Below, one piece after another: positions 52,593-61,432 of a stretch of DNA of 64,000 nt. The notes beneath the pieces were generated by a model. That model saw nothing but the letters and a program-made list of their open reading frames with translations, ran no database searches and was not told the origin of the DNA. The stretch comes from Lacrimispora sinapis (lineage in GTDB: Bacteria > Bacillota > Clostridia > Lachnospirales > Lachnospiraceae). The stretch lies in contig NZ_CP141832.1 in assembly GCF_043633585.1 (NCBI RefSeq), positions 2,418,001 to 2,482,000 of the forward strand, read 5' to 3'. The translations under genes and the position numbers were made by a program. Numbering within the stretch: position 1 is the first letter of the stretch; the number at the start of each line of letters is the position of its first letter.

Positions 52593-53222
52593 ATGATTGT
52601 CTACAGAAAAGTGCGGCAAGACGAACTGGATCAGGCTGCGGAATTATTGACAAAATCCTTTGAGGATTATTCTTTTTTTAACATGTATGCAGGAAATAAC
52701 ATCAAAAAACGTGATTTTGTCCATGCAATTCAAGAAGCAAACCTTAAAACGGCATACAAAAAGTACACGGTCATAGCCGGTGCCAAGGATAACCAAATGG
52801 TCTCCCTTGCACAGCTGAAACCACCTCATAAATCAGAAGCCGGCTTTTTTGACTATCTTCTGGGCGGCGGCATAAAAATAATTCTTACCGGAGGCTTGAA
52901 AAATGCCATGGAACTGCTGAAAATGAACGAAGAAGCGACCGCTGTCTGTCACGACCAGACGGGAAGGGTTTGGTATTTGAGTACCCTCGCCGTTTCCACC
53001 GCTCATCAGGGCCAGGGCTTGGGAAGCAAGATGCTCCATGACTGCATCATACCATATATTGAAAAAAGAGGGGGCGGACTTCTTACCCTGATAACCAATA
53101 CAGAGAAAAACAGGGAATTTTACAAAAAAAATGGGTTTGAGGAGTTCCACAGCATGACCATCCGCAGAAACGGGAAAGAACTTGGCAACTGGAGTTACCG
53201 GATGAATATTGAAAAAAAATAA
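52593..53222 (+). CDS. GNAT-family N-acetyltransferase
   Basis: A 209-aa acetyltransferase of the MarR-associated/Eis-like single-domain type. The acetyl-CoA block is LSTLAVSTAHQGQGLGSKMLHDCI near residue 130, followed by LITNTEKNREFYKKNGFEE. A GGAGG site precedes the ATG. It is divergent from a TetR gene with a strong dyad in between, so inducible expression is expected. The substrate, possibly an amine or xenobiotic, is unknown. Confidence 0.88.
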   Translation: MIVYRKVRQDELDQAAELLTKSFEDYSFFNMYAGNNIKKRDFVHAIQEANLKTAYKKYTVIAGAKDNQMVSLAQLKPPHKSEAGFFDYLLGGGIKIILTGGLKNAMELLKMNEEATAVCHDQTGRVWYLSTLAVSTAHQGQGLGSKMLHDCIIPYIEKRGGGLLTLITNTEKNREFYKKNGFEEFHSMTIRRNGKELGNWSYRMNIEKK

Positions 53223-53244
53223 AAGAAGGTCCCTTTTGTCCCTA

Positions 53245-53273
53245 TTGTACTTTATTTTTTTATCGTATATAAT
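53245..53273 (+). promoter_or_regulatory. sigma-A promoter of the second hxlR gene
   Basis: TTGTAC (53245-53250) and TATAAT (53268-53273), 17-bp spacing, 65 bp before the hxlR start codon. Confidence 0.7.
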
Positions 53274-53337
53274 GAAATACACGAAAAAGAAAGATGATAC
53301 GTTTCATATGATATGGTACAAAAGGAGCACATGCATT

Positions 53338-53679
53338 ATGTTGAATAGAAATATCGTTGATATCAAACCATATGCCTATGCGATTTCATTGATCGACGGC
53401 AAATGGAAAATGCACATTCTGTTTTGGCTATGGAAAACAGAAGTCCTGCGTTACAGTGAACTGAAAAAAGCGTTAGAAACGGTTACCCACAAGATGCTGA
53501 GCAACCAGTTAAAGGAACTGGAGGCAGATGGGTTGATCATCCGGAAAGAATATCCTCAGGTTCCCCCAAAAGTGGAATACCGGCTGTCTGAAAGGGGCCG
53601 GTCCCTTATGCCGGTGTTAGAGGCTCTTTGCTGCTGGGGAAAGAAACACATCGGAGATGATCTGCCCTCCGGCAAATAG
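53338..53679 (+). CDS. HxlR-family transcriptional regulator (second)
   Basis: A 113-aa winged-helix regulator: AISLIDGKWKMHILFWLWKTEVLRYSELKKAL, THKMLSNQLKELEADGLI and PPKVEYRLSERGRSLMPVLEAL. The open frame starts at 53209, inside the GNAT gene, but the ATG at 53338 has AAAGGAG upstream, sits at the family N-terminus, and lies downstream of a good promoter. It lacks the N-terminal Cys of the first HxlR protein. Target unknown; the convergent azlCD genes lie just downstream. Confidence 0.88.
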   Translation: MLNRNIVDIKPYAYAISLIDGKWKMHILFWLWKTEVLRYSELKKALETVTHKMLSNQLKELEADGLIIRKEYPQVPPKVEYRLSERGRSLMPVLEALCCWGKKHIGDDLPSGK

Positions 53680-53691
53680 ACACAAAGAGCC

Positions 53692-54030
53692 TTATGAAAA
53701 TACAAACTGCACCAAAACCATATATACGATGGTTCCTGCTGCAATGGATAGAAGCATCTGCTTTTTCCAGAGATGAAGCAGCCCTACGGTAATGACTCCA
53801 ATCAGTTCCGGAATTCCCCGGTTTCCTGTAAAAACACTTACATCCTTCAGGCCATAGATGACAAGCAGTCCAAGCACAGCCGCAGGAAGAACCCTTCCTA
53901 AGTACTGCACATAATCTGGTGTAGGTTTATTCTCAGGAAACAGGAGAAAGGGCAGAAACCGGGTGATCATTGTTCCCAATACCACCACTGCAATCGTTAA
54001 AATCTGTTGTCCAATGCTCATTGTCATCAA
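53692..54030 (-). CDS. azlD: branched-chain amino acid exporter small subunit
   Basis: A 112-aa protein with four hydrophobic helices and the AzlD block GTMITRFLPFLLFPENKPTP. It partners AzlC to export branched-chain amino acids. The gene overlaps azlC by 4 bp (ATGA). Confidence 0.92.
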   Translation of the reverse strand: MMTMSIGQQILTIAVVVLGTMITRFLPFLLFPENKPTPDYVQYLGRVLPAAVLGLLVIYGLKDVSVFTGNRGIPELIGVITVGLLHLWKKQMLLSIAAGTIVYMVLVQFVFS

Positions 54031-54740
54031 TTAATTTCCGCCTTTCCCGTTAATAGTCCTTGGAGCAAAGAGAGAAAAACCAGGATTAATGCCATGGCAG
54101 GAAGAATAAAATTACTTTCTCCAAATAAAATCAGGCTTAATGCGGAAATTCCCAATCCGGCCAAAGAACTGTAATGTGTGGTCTCTTTCATCCACTGTTC
54201 CAGAAAAATGACAACAAAAAGTGCCGTCATAACAAATTCCAATCCCTTTGTATCAAACTGGATCAGTCCTCCAAATATTCCTCCCAGGGCAGCTCCTGCC
54301 ACCCAATAGCAGTGGTTGAGGAATGTGACAAAAAACATGAACCAGCCTTTATCCACATCTTCCGGAATATGGGCTGTGCAGTTTATTGAAAAAGACTCAT
54401 CGCACATACCGAAAATAAGATAAAACTTCTTGAAGCCAGGAACTCTGTACTTTTCCAGCATGGAAATGCCATAAAATAAATGACGCGCATTGATCATCAG
54501 GGTGAGCACCAGTGCTTTCAAAGGATCAAAGGGGCCAAGCAGCAGCCCCACGGCCACAAATTCTATGGATCCGGCAAAGATGGTCAGTCCCATGAGCATC
54601 GGATACAGGAAGTTGAATCCGGAAGCGTTCATATAGATTCCATAGGCGATCCCCAAAAATAAAAAACCGGCTAAAATGGGAATGGTATTTGGAAAAGCGG
54701 CTTGAAAAGCCTTTTTTATCATCTGTTTTTTTGTTTTCAC
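54027..54740 (-). CDS. azlC: branched-chain amino acid exporter large subunit
   Basis: A 237-aa membrane protein of the AzlC/YgaZ family: FPNTIPILAGFLFLGIAYGIYM near the N-terminus, INARHLFYGISMLEKY and GMCDESFSIN, with about six helices. It forms the exporter with AzlD, encoded next. The start at 54740 is accepted, though the site upstream (GGAACAGATTAAGGGTG) is only moderate. Confidence 0.92.
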   Translation of the reverse strand: MKTKKQMIKKAFQAAFPNTIPILAGFLFLGIAYGIYMNASGFNFLYPMLMGLTIFAGSIEFVAVGLLLGPFDPLKALVLTLMINARHLFYGISMLEKYRVPGFKKFYLIFGMCDESFSINCTAHIPEDVDKGWFMFFVTFLNHCYWVAGAALGGIFGGLIQFDTKGLEFVMTALFVVIFLEQWMKETTHYSSLAGLGISALSLILFGESNFILPAMALILVFLSLLQGLLTGKAEIN

Positions 54741-54782
54741 CCTTAATCTGTTCCTTTCTTCTGTCTCTGCTCTGGGATGAGT

Positions 54783-55808
54783 TTAAGCTTTTGGCCGATG
54801 AAACGCCCGTTGATACTGTTTGGGGATTTCAATGGACTCTTTTAAGCGTCCGGCTGCATGGAGGGTCCAATAAGGATCATTGAGCATCCCTCTTCCAATA
54901 GCCACAAAATCAGCCTTATTTTCCTCAATGACCTTTTGTGCCAGCTCTGGGTCCTGCAAATTGCCTACGGCTATGACAGGAAGACCGACTGCGTTTTTGA
55001 TTCTTTCCGCCATAGATACCTGATAACCTGGAAATGCATTGTCCGGTCCTTTGGTGCCTTCTCCTCCGCTGCTTACATGAAACACATCCACACCTGCTGC
55101 TTTATACTTTTCAGCCAATTCTGCGGCATAGTCAATGGAATATCCACCATCTGCATATTCCACTGCAGAAATCCTAAACAGAAGGGGCATCCGTTCCGGA
55201 ACCGCTTCCTTGACGGCAGAAACCACTTCCGCTCCAAATCTTGACAAATCCTGTCCATATTTATCATCCCGTTTGTTGGTAAGCGGTGAATGGAACTGAT
55301 GGATTAAATATCCGTGAGCCCCATGAATCTCAATAAAGTCCACGCCTGCCTTTACCGCACGTTTGGCTGCCTCCTGAAACTTTATGACAATCTCTTCGGC
55401 TTCTGCTGTCGTCAGTTCACGAGGGGTTTTATAATCCCCGGAAAACCGGATGGCGGAAGGTGCTGCCGGAACATTGGCATTTTCTGCTTTTCTTCCCGCA
55501 TGACCGATCTGTATCCCAACTACTGCGCCGTACTTTCTGCATTCTTCGACCAGTCGTTTCAACGGCTCTATCTGGGAATCCGACCAAAGCCCTAAATCAT
55601 AATCCGTGATACGGCCATCAGGATCAATACCGGTCATTTCTATAATTATCATACCGGCACCGCCTACCGCGCGGCTGACATAGTGCTGGAAATGCCAATC
55701 ATTTACAATGCCATCCTTTTTTTCCACGGAATATTGGCACATGGGAGGCATGACAACCCTGTTTCTAACGGTTAAATCTTTTATCACAATCGAATCAAAC
55801 ATATTCAT
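54783..55808 (-). CDS. old yellow enzyme, NADPH dehydrogenase (YqjM-like)
   Basis: A 341-aa FMN barrel: RNRVVMPPMCQYS with the active-site cysteine characteristic of the YqjM class, QIGHAGRKA, EIHGAHGYLIHQFHSPLTNKR and VGNLQDPE...AIGRGMLNDP. It reduces activated C=C bonds using NADPH. The start at 55808 follows GAGGAT; the frame to 55865 is upstream extension. It is monocistronic beside azlC. Confidence 0.93.
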   Translation of the reverse strand: MNMFDSIVIKDLTVRNRVVMPPMCQYSVEKKDGIVNDWHFQHYVSRAVGGAGMIIIEMTGIDPDGRITDYDLGLWSDSQIEPLKRLVEECRKYGAVVGIQIGHAGRKAENANVPAAPSAIRFSGDYKTPRELTTAEAEEIVIKFQEAAKRAVKAGVDFIEIHGAHGYLIHQFHSPLTNKRDDKYGQDLSRFGAEVVSAVKEAVPERMPLLFRISAVEYADGGYSIDYAAELAEKYKAAGVDVFHVSSGGEGTKGPDNAFPGYQVSMAERIKNAVGLPVIAVGNLQDPELAQKVIEENKADFVAIGRGMLNDPYWTLHAAGRLKESIEIPKQYQRAFHRPKA

Positions 55809-55967
55809 TCTGCATATCCTCACTTTCCAAATAAGATTTATAAGGTCATTCCGTTCCTTATCCACGATCGGAACAGGTGGAATATCTTTTGTTTAAGTAT
55901 CATTCTATCCTACTTTAAAATGCAATGCAATATGGATCTTTCATAAAAAGGGAGCAGTTTCCTGCAC

Positions 55968-58622
55968 TCACTTTTCCGGTTCCTTCTTTGGTCTGATGCT
56001 CTTGAACGCTTCTTTTGCCTCTTCGGAAAGTGAATCCATGAGATAATTACGGCTTCCGGGCTGTTTCCCTTCAAAATCCTCCAGCTGTTTCTTTCCTGCC
56101 GCTTCCATCTCCTCTTTTAAATCCCGGGCAGACAGAAGGCCGCATCCGGCTCCTCTTACAATGATCTGCTGCAGTCCATCCGAGGTAGCTACCGTAATAT
56201 GGTAATTGCTGCTGTTGGCCTGGGCGAATTTTTCGATATACTGGTCTGCTGTTTGAGCTTCCTTTGTATAGACCACCTGGATGTTGTGATAAACGATCAC
56301 CTCCTCGGGATGCTCTTTCAAACGGTAGGCATCAAAAACGGCAATGATCTTTCCTCCCCTTATTCCCTGATAATTGCTCAGCTGGTCCATCAGCGCAAGC
56401 CGGGCGCTGTCTAAATTGTGCTCTGCCAGTTCCTTTAATTCCGGCCAGGCAAAGATGATATTATAACCATCCACCAGGAGATATTCTTCCCGGCTCTCTC
56501 TGGGCACCGCGGATCTCCTGTAATAGACCGGATCCACCTCCGCAGCACTCCGGGATTTTGCTGCAGCGGATTTCCTGCCCCGATTGGCGGAATAGGTGCC
56601 TTCAATGATCCTCTGGATCTCTTCCAAGCTCATAAGAGGCTCCTCCTTCCGAACAGACTTATTGGGCGCAGTCCCTTCATCCCCCGCATCCTGTCCCTTT
56701 AAAAAGCTTTCCACATGCATATGATCCCTGACCTGATCCCAAGGGACCAGATATCCTGTTCCATGGGCACAGAAAACCGAGCCTGTCGGATTGTCTGTAT
56801 CCCGTTCCGAATCATAACCGATGGCTGCAATGATTTCGTCTGCATTATGGCACGGCTCATAGCCTTTCAAGGTCAAAACAAGCCTTCCTAACCCCTTTGA
56901 ATAGGCCGCCACTTCTTTCTGGTAATTTCTTACGGCGGCCACCGGAGCACTGCCGGTCAGTTCTGCCATCTCTCCGTCAAAGTGGGACAGTTCACAGGTC
57001 CCGCCCATCCGTTCCATATCCATCATGGCCCGTCCTACCATGGACTCCGGAAGTCTCAGCGTAAAGGAGTACCATGGTTCCAAAAGTACGGATTCTGCCT
57101 GTTTTAATCCCTGTCGGACTGCCCGGTAGGTTGCCTCACGGAAATCCCCTCCCTCGGTATGCTTCTGGTTTGCCCGACCTGATACCAGCGTGATCTTCAT
57201 ATCCGTAATTGCAGAGCCCGTTAATACTCCCCGGTGGACTTTTTCTTCCAGATGGGTCAAAACCAGCCTCTGCCAGTTTTTTGCCAAAACATCCTCACTG
57301 CAGTTGTTTGAAAATACCAGTCCGCTTCCCGGCTCCCCAGGTTCCAGCAGGAGGTGAACCTCCGCATAGTGGCGGAGTGGTTCAAAATGGCCCACGCCCT
57401 CCACCGTATTTTTAATGGTTTCCTTGTATACGATTCTCCCCTCGTCAAAGGAAATATCCACTCCGAACCGGCTTTTGATGATGCTGGTCAGAATCTCCAT
57501 CTGGACCTCTCCCATGATCTGCACCTGGATCTCCTGCAGTTCCTCATTCCAGACCACGTGAAGTTCCGGATTCTCCTCTTCCAGAAGACGGAATTTAGGG
57601 AGCATCTGCTTGGAATCATAGCCTTCGGGAAGCTGTATCCGGTAAAACAGCACCGGCTCCAGTACCGGCTCCTGGCGGGCCGTCTCAAAGCCCATCCCCT
57701 CTCCCGGCCTGGACTCAGACAGGCCGGTTACCGCACAGACCGTCCCTGCCTCCGCTGTTTTCACAGATTCATATTTAGTACCGGAATATATGCGGATTTG
57801 ATGGACCTTTTCCTCCCAGGTGCCTCCGGACAGGGTTGTCCGTACTGACAGTGTTCCTCCCGTCACCTTCAAATGGGTCAGGCGGTTGCCCTGCTCATCT
57901 CTGGTGACTTTAAAGACTCTCGCCCCCCACTCTTTGGGATACTGAGGCAAACATACATAATCCTTTATTCCGGCCAGAAAGGAATCAATTCCCTGGTTCT
58001 TCAACGCGGAACCAAAATAACAGGGAAATACCTTACGCTCTTTCACAGCAGTCCGGATGAGACCCTCTTTTATTTCCCCCTGTTCCAAATAGGTTTCCAT
58101 CAGATCTTCTCCGCACATGGCCAGTTCTTCATAAAAACAAGCGGTATTCTCCCCCGAAAAATCCACGCAGCCATCACTGAGCTGCTTTTTCAGTTCATAA
58201 AGCAGACTGGGTTTGTCAGTCCCTTCCTGATCCATCTTATTAATAAACAAAAACGCCGGTATGCGGTACAAGCTCAGGAGCCGCCATAGGGTATGGGTAT
58301 GTCCCTGGACACCATCCGCTCCGTTTATGACCAGAATGGCATAATCAAGGACCCTGAGGGTCCGTTCCATCTCCGCACCGAAATCCACATGCCCAGGAGT
58401 GTCTAAAAGAGTGACGGTCATATCTCCCAGAGGAAATACTGCCTGCTTGGAAAAGATCGTGATACCACGTTCCCTTTCCAGTTCATAAGTATCCAGATAC
58501 GTATTTTTTTTATCCACCCGTCCAGGTTTTCCAATTTTACCGCTTTGGTAAAGAATGCTTTCTGACAGGGTGGTCTTGCCCGCATCCACATGAGCTAAAA
58601 TTCCAATGGTCAATGATTTCAT
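55968..58622 (-). CDS. EF-G/TetM-like GTPase fused to a Rae1/YacP-type NYN ribonuclease
   Basis: An 884-aa fusion. Residues 1-640 match ribosome-protection/EF-G-like GTPases (G1 AHVDAGKTT 10-18, G3 DTPGH 74-78, G4 NKMD 128-131, domains II-V). The domain IV loop reads HTEGGDFREATYRA where TetM has SPVSTPADF, so tetracycline resistance is doubtful. A low-complexity linker (about 640-711) precedes a complete NYN domain (712-855) like YacP/Rae1, with acidic residues D718 (VDGYN), D764 (FDAYR), D793 (TADQ) and D815 (TSDG). It would bind the ribosome and cut mRNA there. Confidence 0.93.
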   Translation of the reverse strand: MKSLTIGILAHVDAGKTTLSESILYQSGKIGKPGRVDKKNTYLDTYELERERGITIFSKQAVFPLGDMTVTLLDTPGHVDFGAEMERTLRVLDYAILVINGADGVQGHTHTLWRLLSLYRIPAFLFINKMDQEGTDKPSLLYELKKQLSDGCVDFSGENTACFYEELAMCGEDLMETYLEQGEIKEGLIRTAVKERKVFPCYFGSALKNQGIDSFLAGIKDYVCLPQYPKEWGARVFKVTRDEQGNRLTHLKVTGGTLSVRTTLSGGTWEEKVHQIRIYSGTKYESVKTAEAGTVCAVTGLSESRPGEGMGFETARQEPVLEPVLFYRIQLPEGYDSKQMLPKFRLLEEENPELHVVWNEELQEIQVQIMGEVQMEILTSIIKSRFGVDISFDEGRIVYKETIKNTVEGVGHFEPLRHYAEVHLLLEPGEPGSGLVFSNNCSEDVLAKNWQRLVLTHLEEKVHRGVLTGSAITDMKITLVSGRANQKHTEGGDFREATYRAVRQGLKQAESVLLEPWYSFTLRLPESMVGRAMMDMERMGGTCELSHFDGEMAELTGSAPVAAVRNYQKEVAAYSKGLGRLVLTLKGYEPCHNADEIIAAIGYDSERDTDNPTGSVFCAHGTGYLVPWDQVRDHMHVESFLKGQDAGDEGTAPNKSVRKEEPLMSLEEIQRIIEGTYSANRGRKSAAAKSRSAAEVDPVYYRRSAVPRESREEYLLVDGYNIIFAWPELKELAEHNLDSARLALMDQLSNYQGIRGGKIIAVFDAYRLKEHPEEVIVYHNIQVVYTKEAQTADQYIEKFAQANSSNYHITVATSDGLQQIIVRGAGCGLLSARDLKEEMEAAGKKQLEDFEGKQPGSRNYLMDSLSEEAKEAFKSIRPKKEPEK

Positions 58623-58698
58623 GTTGTTTCATTCCTTTTGCCGTTCTTTCACATTTGGTTCTGTATTTATGATACCAATAAATCAAATATTTGTACAT

Positions 58699-58722
58699 CA
58701 CTTGAATAAAGTGTGTTATACT
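58699..58722 (+). promoter_or_regulatory. candidate promoter/operator of the pectate lyase gene
   Basis: A CACTT-N5-AAGTG dyad (58699-58713) sits immediately before TATACT (58717-58722). No consensus -35 precedes it, so an activator-dependent promoter is possible. A GGGAGCAG-CCTGCTCCC hairpin and further GC-rich pairing lie in the 140-bp leader. Tentative. Confidence 0.35.
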
Positions 58723-58866
58723 GAAAACAGGGAGCAGCCTGCTCCCTATACACCGGGCATATGCCGCATATAGAAGCGGCTATATTACCGAAGGGGGGGT
58801 GGTTCCATTGGATTGTTGGGGGCTTTTTCAGTAGTAGCATGTTAAAAATTCGGAGGTGTAAAAAAT

Positions 58867-60546
58867 ATGATTGGAACATGGAAAACAATTTTAAAAAAAC
58901 TTTTTGTATTTTCACTGTTGTTTCTTCTGGTTTCAGGTACATGTTCACTGCCAGCATTTGCAGACAGTCTATCATTGACAGAAAGCGGAGGATGGTATGA
59001 AAGTGCTTATATCAAATGGAAGCCCGTCAGCAATGCCGCTTCTTATAATGTTTATGTCAAGCCTGCCAGTGCTGGAGATTCTGCCTATACACTAATCGAT
59101 GATATGCTGATAAGAAAATATCCCTCATATTGGAGAGCGGATGCGGTAGGTCTTACACCAGGCCAATATGTCATGAAAGTGGAAGCAGTTCTCTCCAACG
59201 GTTCAAAGGAACGCGCTGTTTCAGACCCACTTTCCGTAATTGCAAATGACAGATCCGGATTTGCTTTTTCCAGTGAGTCCACCTTTGGCACTGGTTCCGG
59301 TGCTTATAAGGATGACGGAACCTTAAAAGACGGTGCACAAGTGATCTACATAACCTCTGACACAGCAAAAAAAGTGACTTTAGACGTTATCGTAAACAAA
59401 TCCGGTAAACGGCAGACAGCAACCGGAATCGGGGAGATCTTAGCGTTACGTCAAAAAGGATATGACAAAACTCCTCTTGCAATCCGTTTTATTGGACAGC
59501 TCTCCCGCAGTGACATGTCCGGACAGCTAAACAGCAGCGGATACCTGCAGGTAAAAGGTAAATCTGCCTACACGGAAATGAATATGACCCTAGAAGGCAT
59601 TGGAGAAGACGCAACGGCCTATGGCTGGGGCATCCTGGTCAGAAACTGCGGAAATCTGGAAGTCCGGAACTTAGGCATTATGCTGTATCCGGATGATGGT
59701 ATTTCTCTTGACACAGATAACTGCAACGTCTGGGTACATAACAATGATATTTTTTACGGAACAGCCGGGTCCGATGCCGACCAGGCAAAAGGGGATGGTT
59801 CCGCTGACGTAAAAAAAAGTTCCACTTATATCACATTCTCTTATAACCATTTCTGGGATTCCGGTAAAAGTTCCCTTTGCGGTTTGAAAGAAACCGAGGA
59901 TTTTTTTGTCTCTTACCACCACAACTGGTTTGATCATTCTGACTCCCGTCATCCGCGGATTCGATTGGGTTCCATACATATTTACAACAACTACTACGAC
60001 GGAAATTCAAAATACGGTGTGGGTATCACAACCGGAGGTTCTGCATTTGTAGAAGCTAACTATTTCAGAAATTGTAAATATCCAATGATGAGTTCCTTAC
60101 AGGGCACTGACGCTTTGGGCGAGGGTACCTTCTCCGGAGAAGATGGCGGAATCATCAAGGCATTTAATAATAAAATCGAAAATGCCAATAGTCTGATCTA
60201 TGCAAACTCAGACGATGGAACAGCAAAGGAAAATAAAACTTCTTTTGATGCCTATCTTGCTTCCTCAAGAAATGAAACCGTACCTGGTTCTTATAAGACC
60301 TTAGTTGGAAATAAGGCTTATAACAACTTTGATACACGGAAAGATCTGGGCGTCAGCCAATCTGACATAGATGACCCCAACGATGTGGCCCAAGTGGTAA
60401 CTTCTCTTTCCGGGCGTATGAACAAGGGAGACTTTACCTGGAAATTCAACAACGCTTCTGACGATTCTTCCTATGATATGAACACCGGACTGATGTCTAA
60501 AATTAGAAGCTATAAAACAGAGCTTGTATCAATCGGGGGAAAGTAA
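58867..60546 (+). CDS. secreted pectate lyase (PL1) with N-terminal beta-sandwich domain
   Basis: A 559-aa extracellular enzyme. A signal peptide (about residues 1-34, ending AFA-DS) leads to a fibronectin-like domain (SNAASYNVYVKPAS), then a PL1 parallel beta-helix: NVWVHNNDIFYG, DADQAKGDGSADVKKSSTYIT, SYNHFWDSGKSSL and the catalytic arginine block SDSRHPRIRLG. A strong GGAGGTG site precedes the ATG. It degrades pectin or pectate outside the cell, in line with a plant-polysaccharide diet. Confidence 0.93.
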   Translation: MIGTWKTILKKLFVFSLLFLLVSGTCSLPAFADSLSLTESGGWYESAYIKWKPVSNAASYNVYVKPASAGDSAYTLIDDMLIRKYPSYWRADAVGLTPGQYVMKVEAVLSNGSKERAVSDPLSVIANDRSGFAFSSESTFGTGSGAYKDDGTLKDGAQVIYITSDTAKKVTLDVIVNKSGKRQTATGIGEILALRQKGYDKTPLAIRFIGQLSRSDMSGQLNSSGYLQVKGKSAYTEMNMTLEGIGEDATAYGWGILVRNCGNLEVRNLGIMLYPDDGISLDTDNCNVWVHNNDIFYGTAGSDADQAKGDGSADVKKSSTYITFSYNHFWDSGKSSLCGLKETEDFFVSYHHNWFDHSDSRHPRIRLGSIHIYNNYYDGNSKYGVGITTGGSAFVEANYFRNCKYPMMSSLQGTDALGEGTFSGEDGGIIKAFNNKIENANSLIYANSDDGTAKENKTSFDAYLASSRNETVPGSYKTLVGNKAYNNFDTRKDLGVSQSDIDDPNDVAQVVTSLSGRMNKGDFTWKFNNASDDSSYDMNTGLMSKIRSYKTELVSIGGK

Positions 60547-60557
60547 TCCTGTAACTC

Positions 60558-60593
60558 TCAAAAGCCGCAAACGGATGTGTTTGCGGCTTTTGA
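60558..60593. terminator. bidirectional terminator
   Basis: TCAAAAGCCGCAAAC and GTTTGCGGCTTTTGA form a perfect 15-bp stem with T-runs on both strands, between the pectate lyase gene and the convergent motB. Confidence 0.9.
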
Positions 60594-60647
60594 TTATAAA
60601 ATGCTGACATCTGGTATTGTTCGGTTTGATTTTAACAGCTCTCACAT

Positions 60648-61421
60648 CTACTTCACAAGACGCTCTTCCAGATTGTTATACTTAGAACTTAAAACAATGA
60701 TATCAATACGCCTGTTCTGGGATCTTCCTTCCTCGGTGTTATTATCACCCACCGGCTTATACTCTCCATACCCTACTGCAATCAGCCGATCCGGAGGAAA
60801 GTTGCATTTATCAACAAAATAGGTAACCACATTGACCGCTCTCGCAGTTGACAACTCCCAATTGGAAGAATAGGAACTGCGGCTGATCGGCACATTATCC
60901 GTATGTCCCTCAATACGTATGTAATTATCTGTGGTATTAAGAATGCCTGCTACCTCAGCCAAGGTATTCTCATGTTTATTTATTTTCGCACTTCCGGAAT
61001 CAAAAAGTACGGCATTGTTCAACCGGATTACAAGACCACGCATGTCAATCATGGTGGATACAGACTGATCCATTTCACCATCGTGGAGTTTTGTATCTAT
61101 TTCTGTTTTTAATTCTTCCAGCTTTTTAAGTTCATATTCCCCAAAAAAGCCCTCCAGTTTACTATTTACCGCACCGCCTGACTGGGAGCCGGAACCACCG
61201 CCCCCACCGCCTCCACCGGAAGCTTGGGCATTGTAGTTTTTATCCATCATGGTTTTGGAGAACTCTTCGGATATCTGCTGTGCTTTTTGAGCATCAATCT
61301 TGCTGACAGCAAAAAGTACAATGAAAACCGCCAACAGCAGGGTCATCAAATCCGAATAAGGCAGAAGCCATGCTTCACCGGCCTCTTCTTCCTGATGTGC
61401 GTGCTTTCTCTTTTTAGACAT
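60648..61421 (-). CDS. motB: flagellar motor stator protein MotB
   Basis: A 257-aa protein: a single membrane helix with the proton-binding Asp24 in LLPYSDLMTLLL, a Gly-rich linker (GGGGGGGSGSQSGG) and a C-terminal OmpA-type peptidoglycan-binding domain (IEGHTDNVPIS; SQNRRIDIIV). It anchors the MotA ring to the wall. The start at 61421 lies 11 bp after motA. The unusually Gly-rich linker replaces the charged plug region seen in many MotB proteins. Confidence 0.94.
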   Translation of the reverse strand: MSKKRKHAHQEEEAGEAWLLPYSDLMTLLLAVFIVLFAVSKIDAQKAQQISEEFSKTMMDKNYNAQASGGGGGGGGSGSQSGGAVNSKLEGFFGEYELKKLEELKTEIDTKLHDGEMDQSVSTMIDMRGLVIRLNNAVLFDSGSAKINKHENTLAEVAGILNTTDNYIRIEGHTDNVPISRSSYSSNWELSTARAVNVVTYFVDKCNFPPDRLIAVGYGEYKPVGDNNTEEGRSQNRRIDIIVLSSKYNNLEERLVK

Positions 61422-61432
61422 ACATGTTCACC

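Noticed and set aside
55968..58622. Tetracycline resistance gene tet(M/O/W)
   Set aside because: The GTPase core is similar, but the domain IV loop lacks the SPVSTPADF-type sequence and the protein carries a nuclease domain; resistance cannot be claimed.
58723..58866. Cyclic di-GMP riboswitch before the pectate lyase gene
   Set aside because: The leader has GC-rich hairpins but not the conserved aptamer sequence of either known class.
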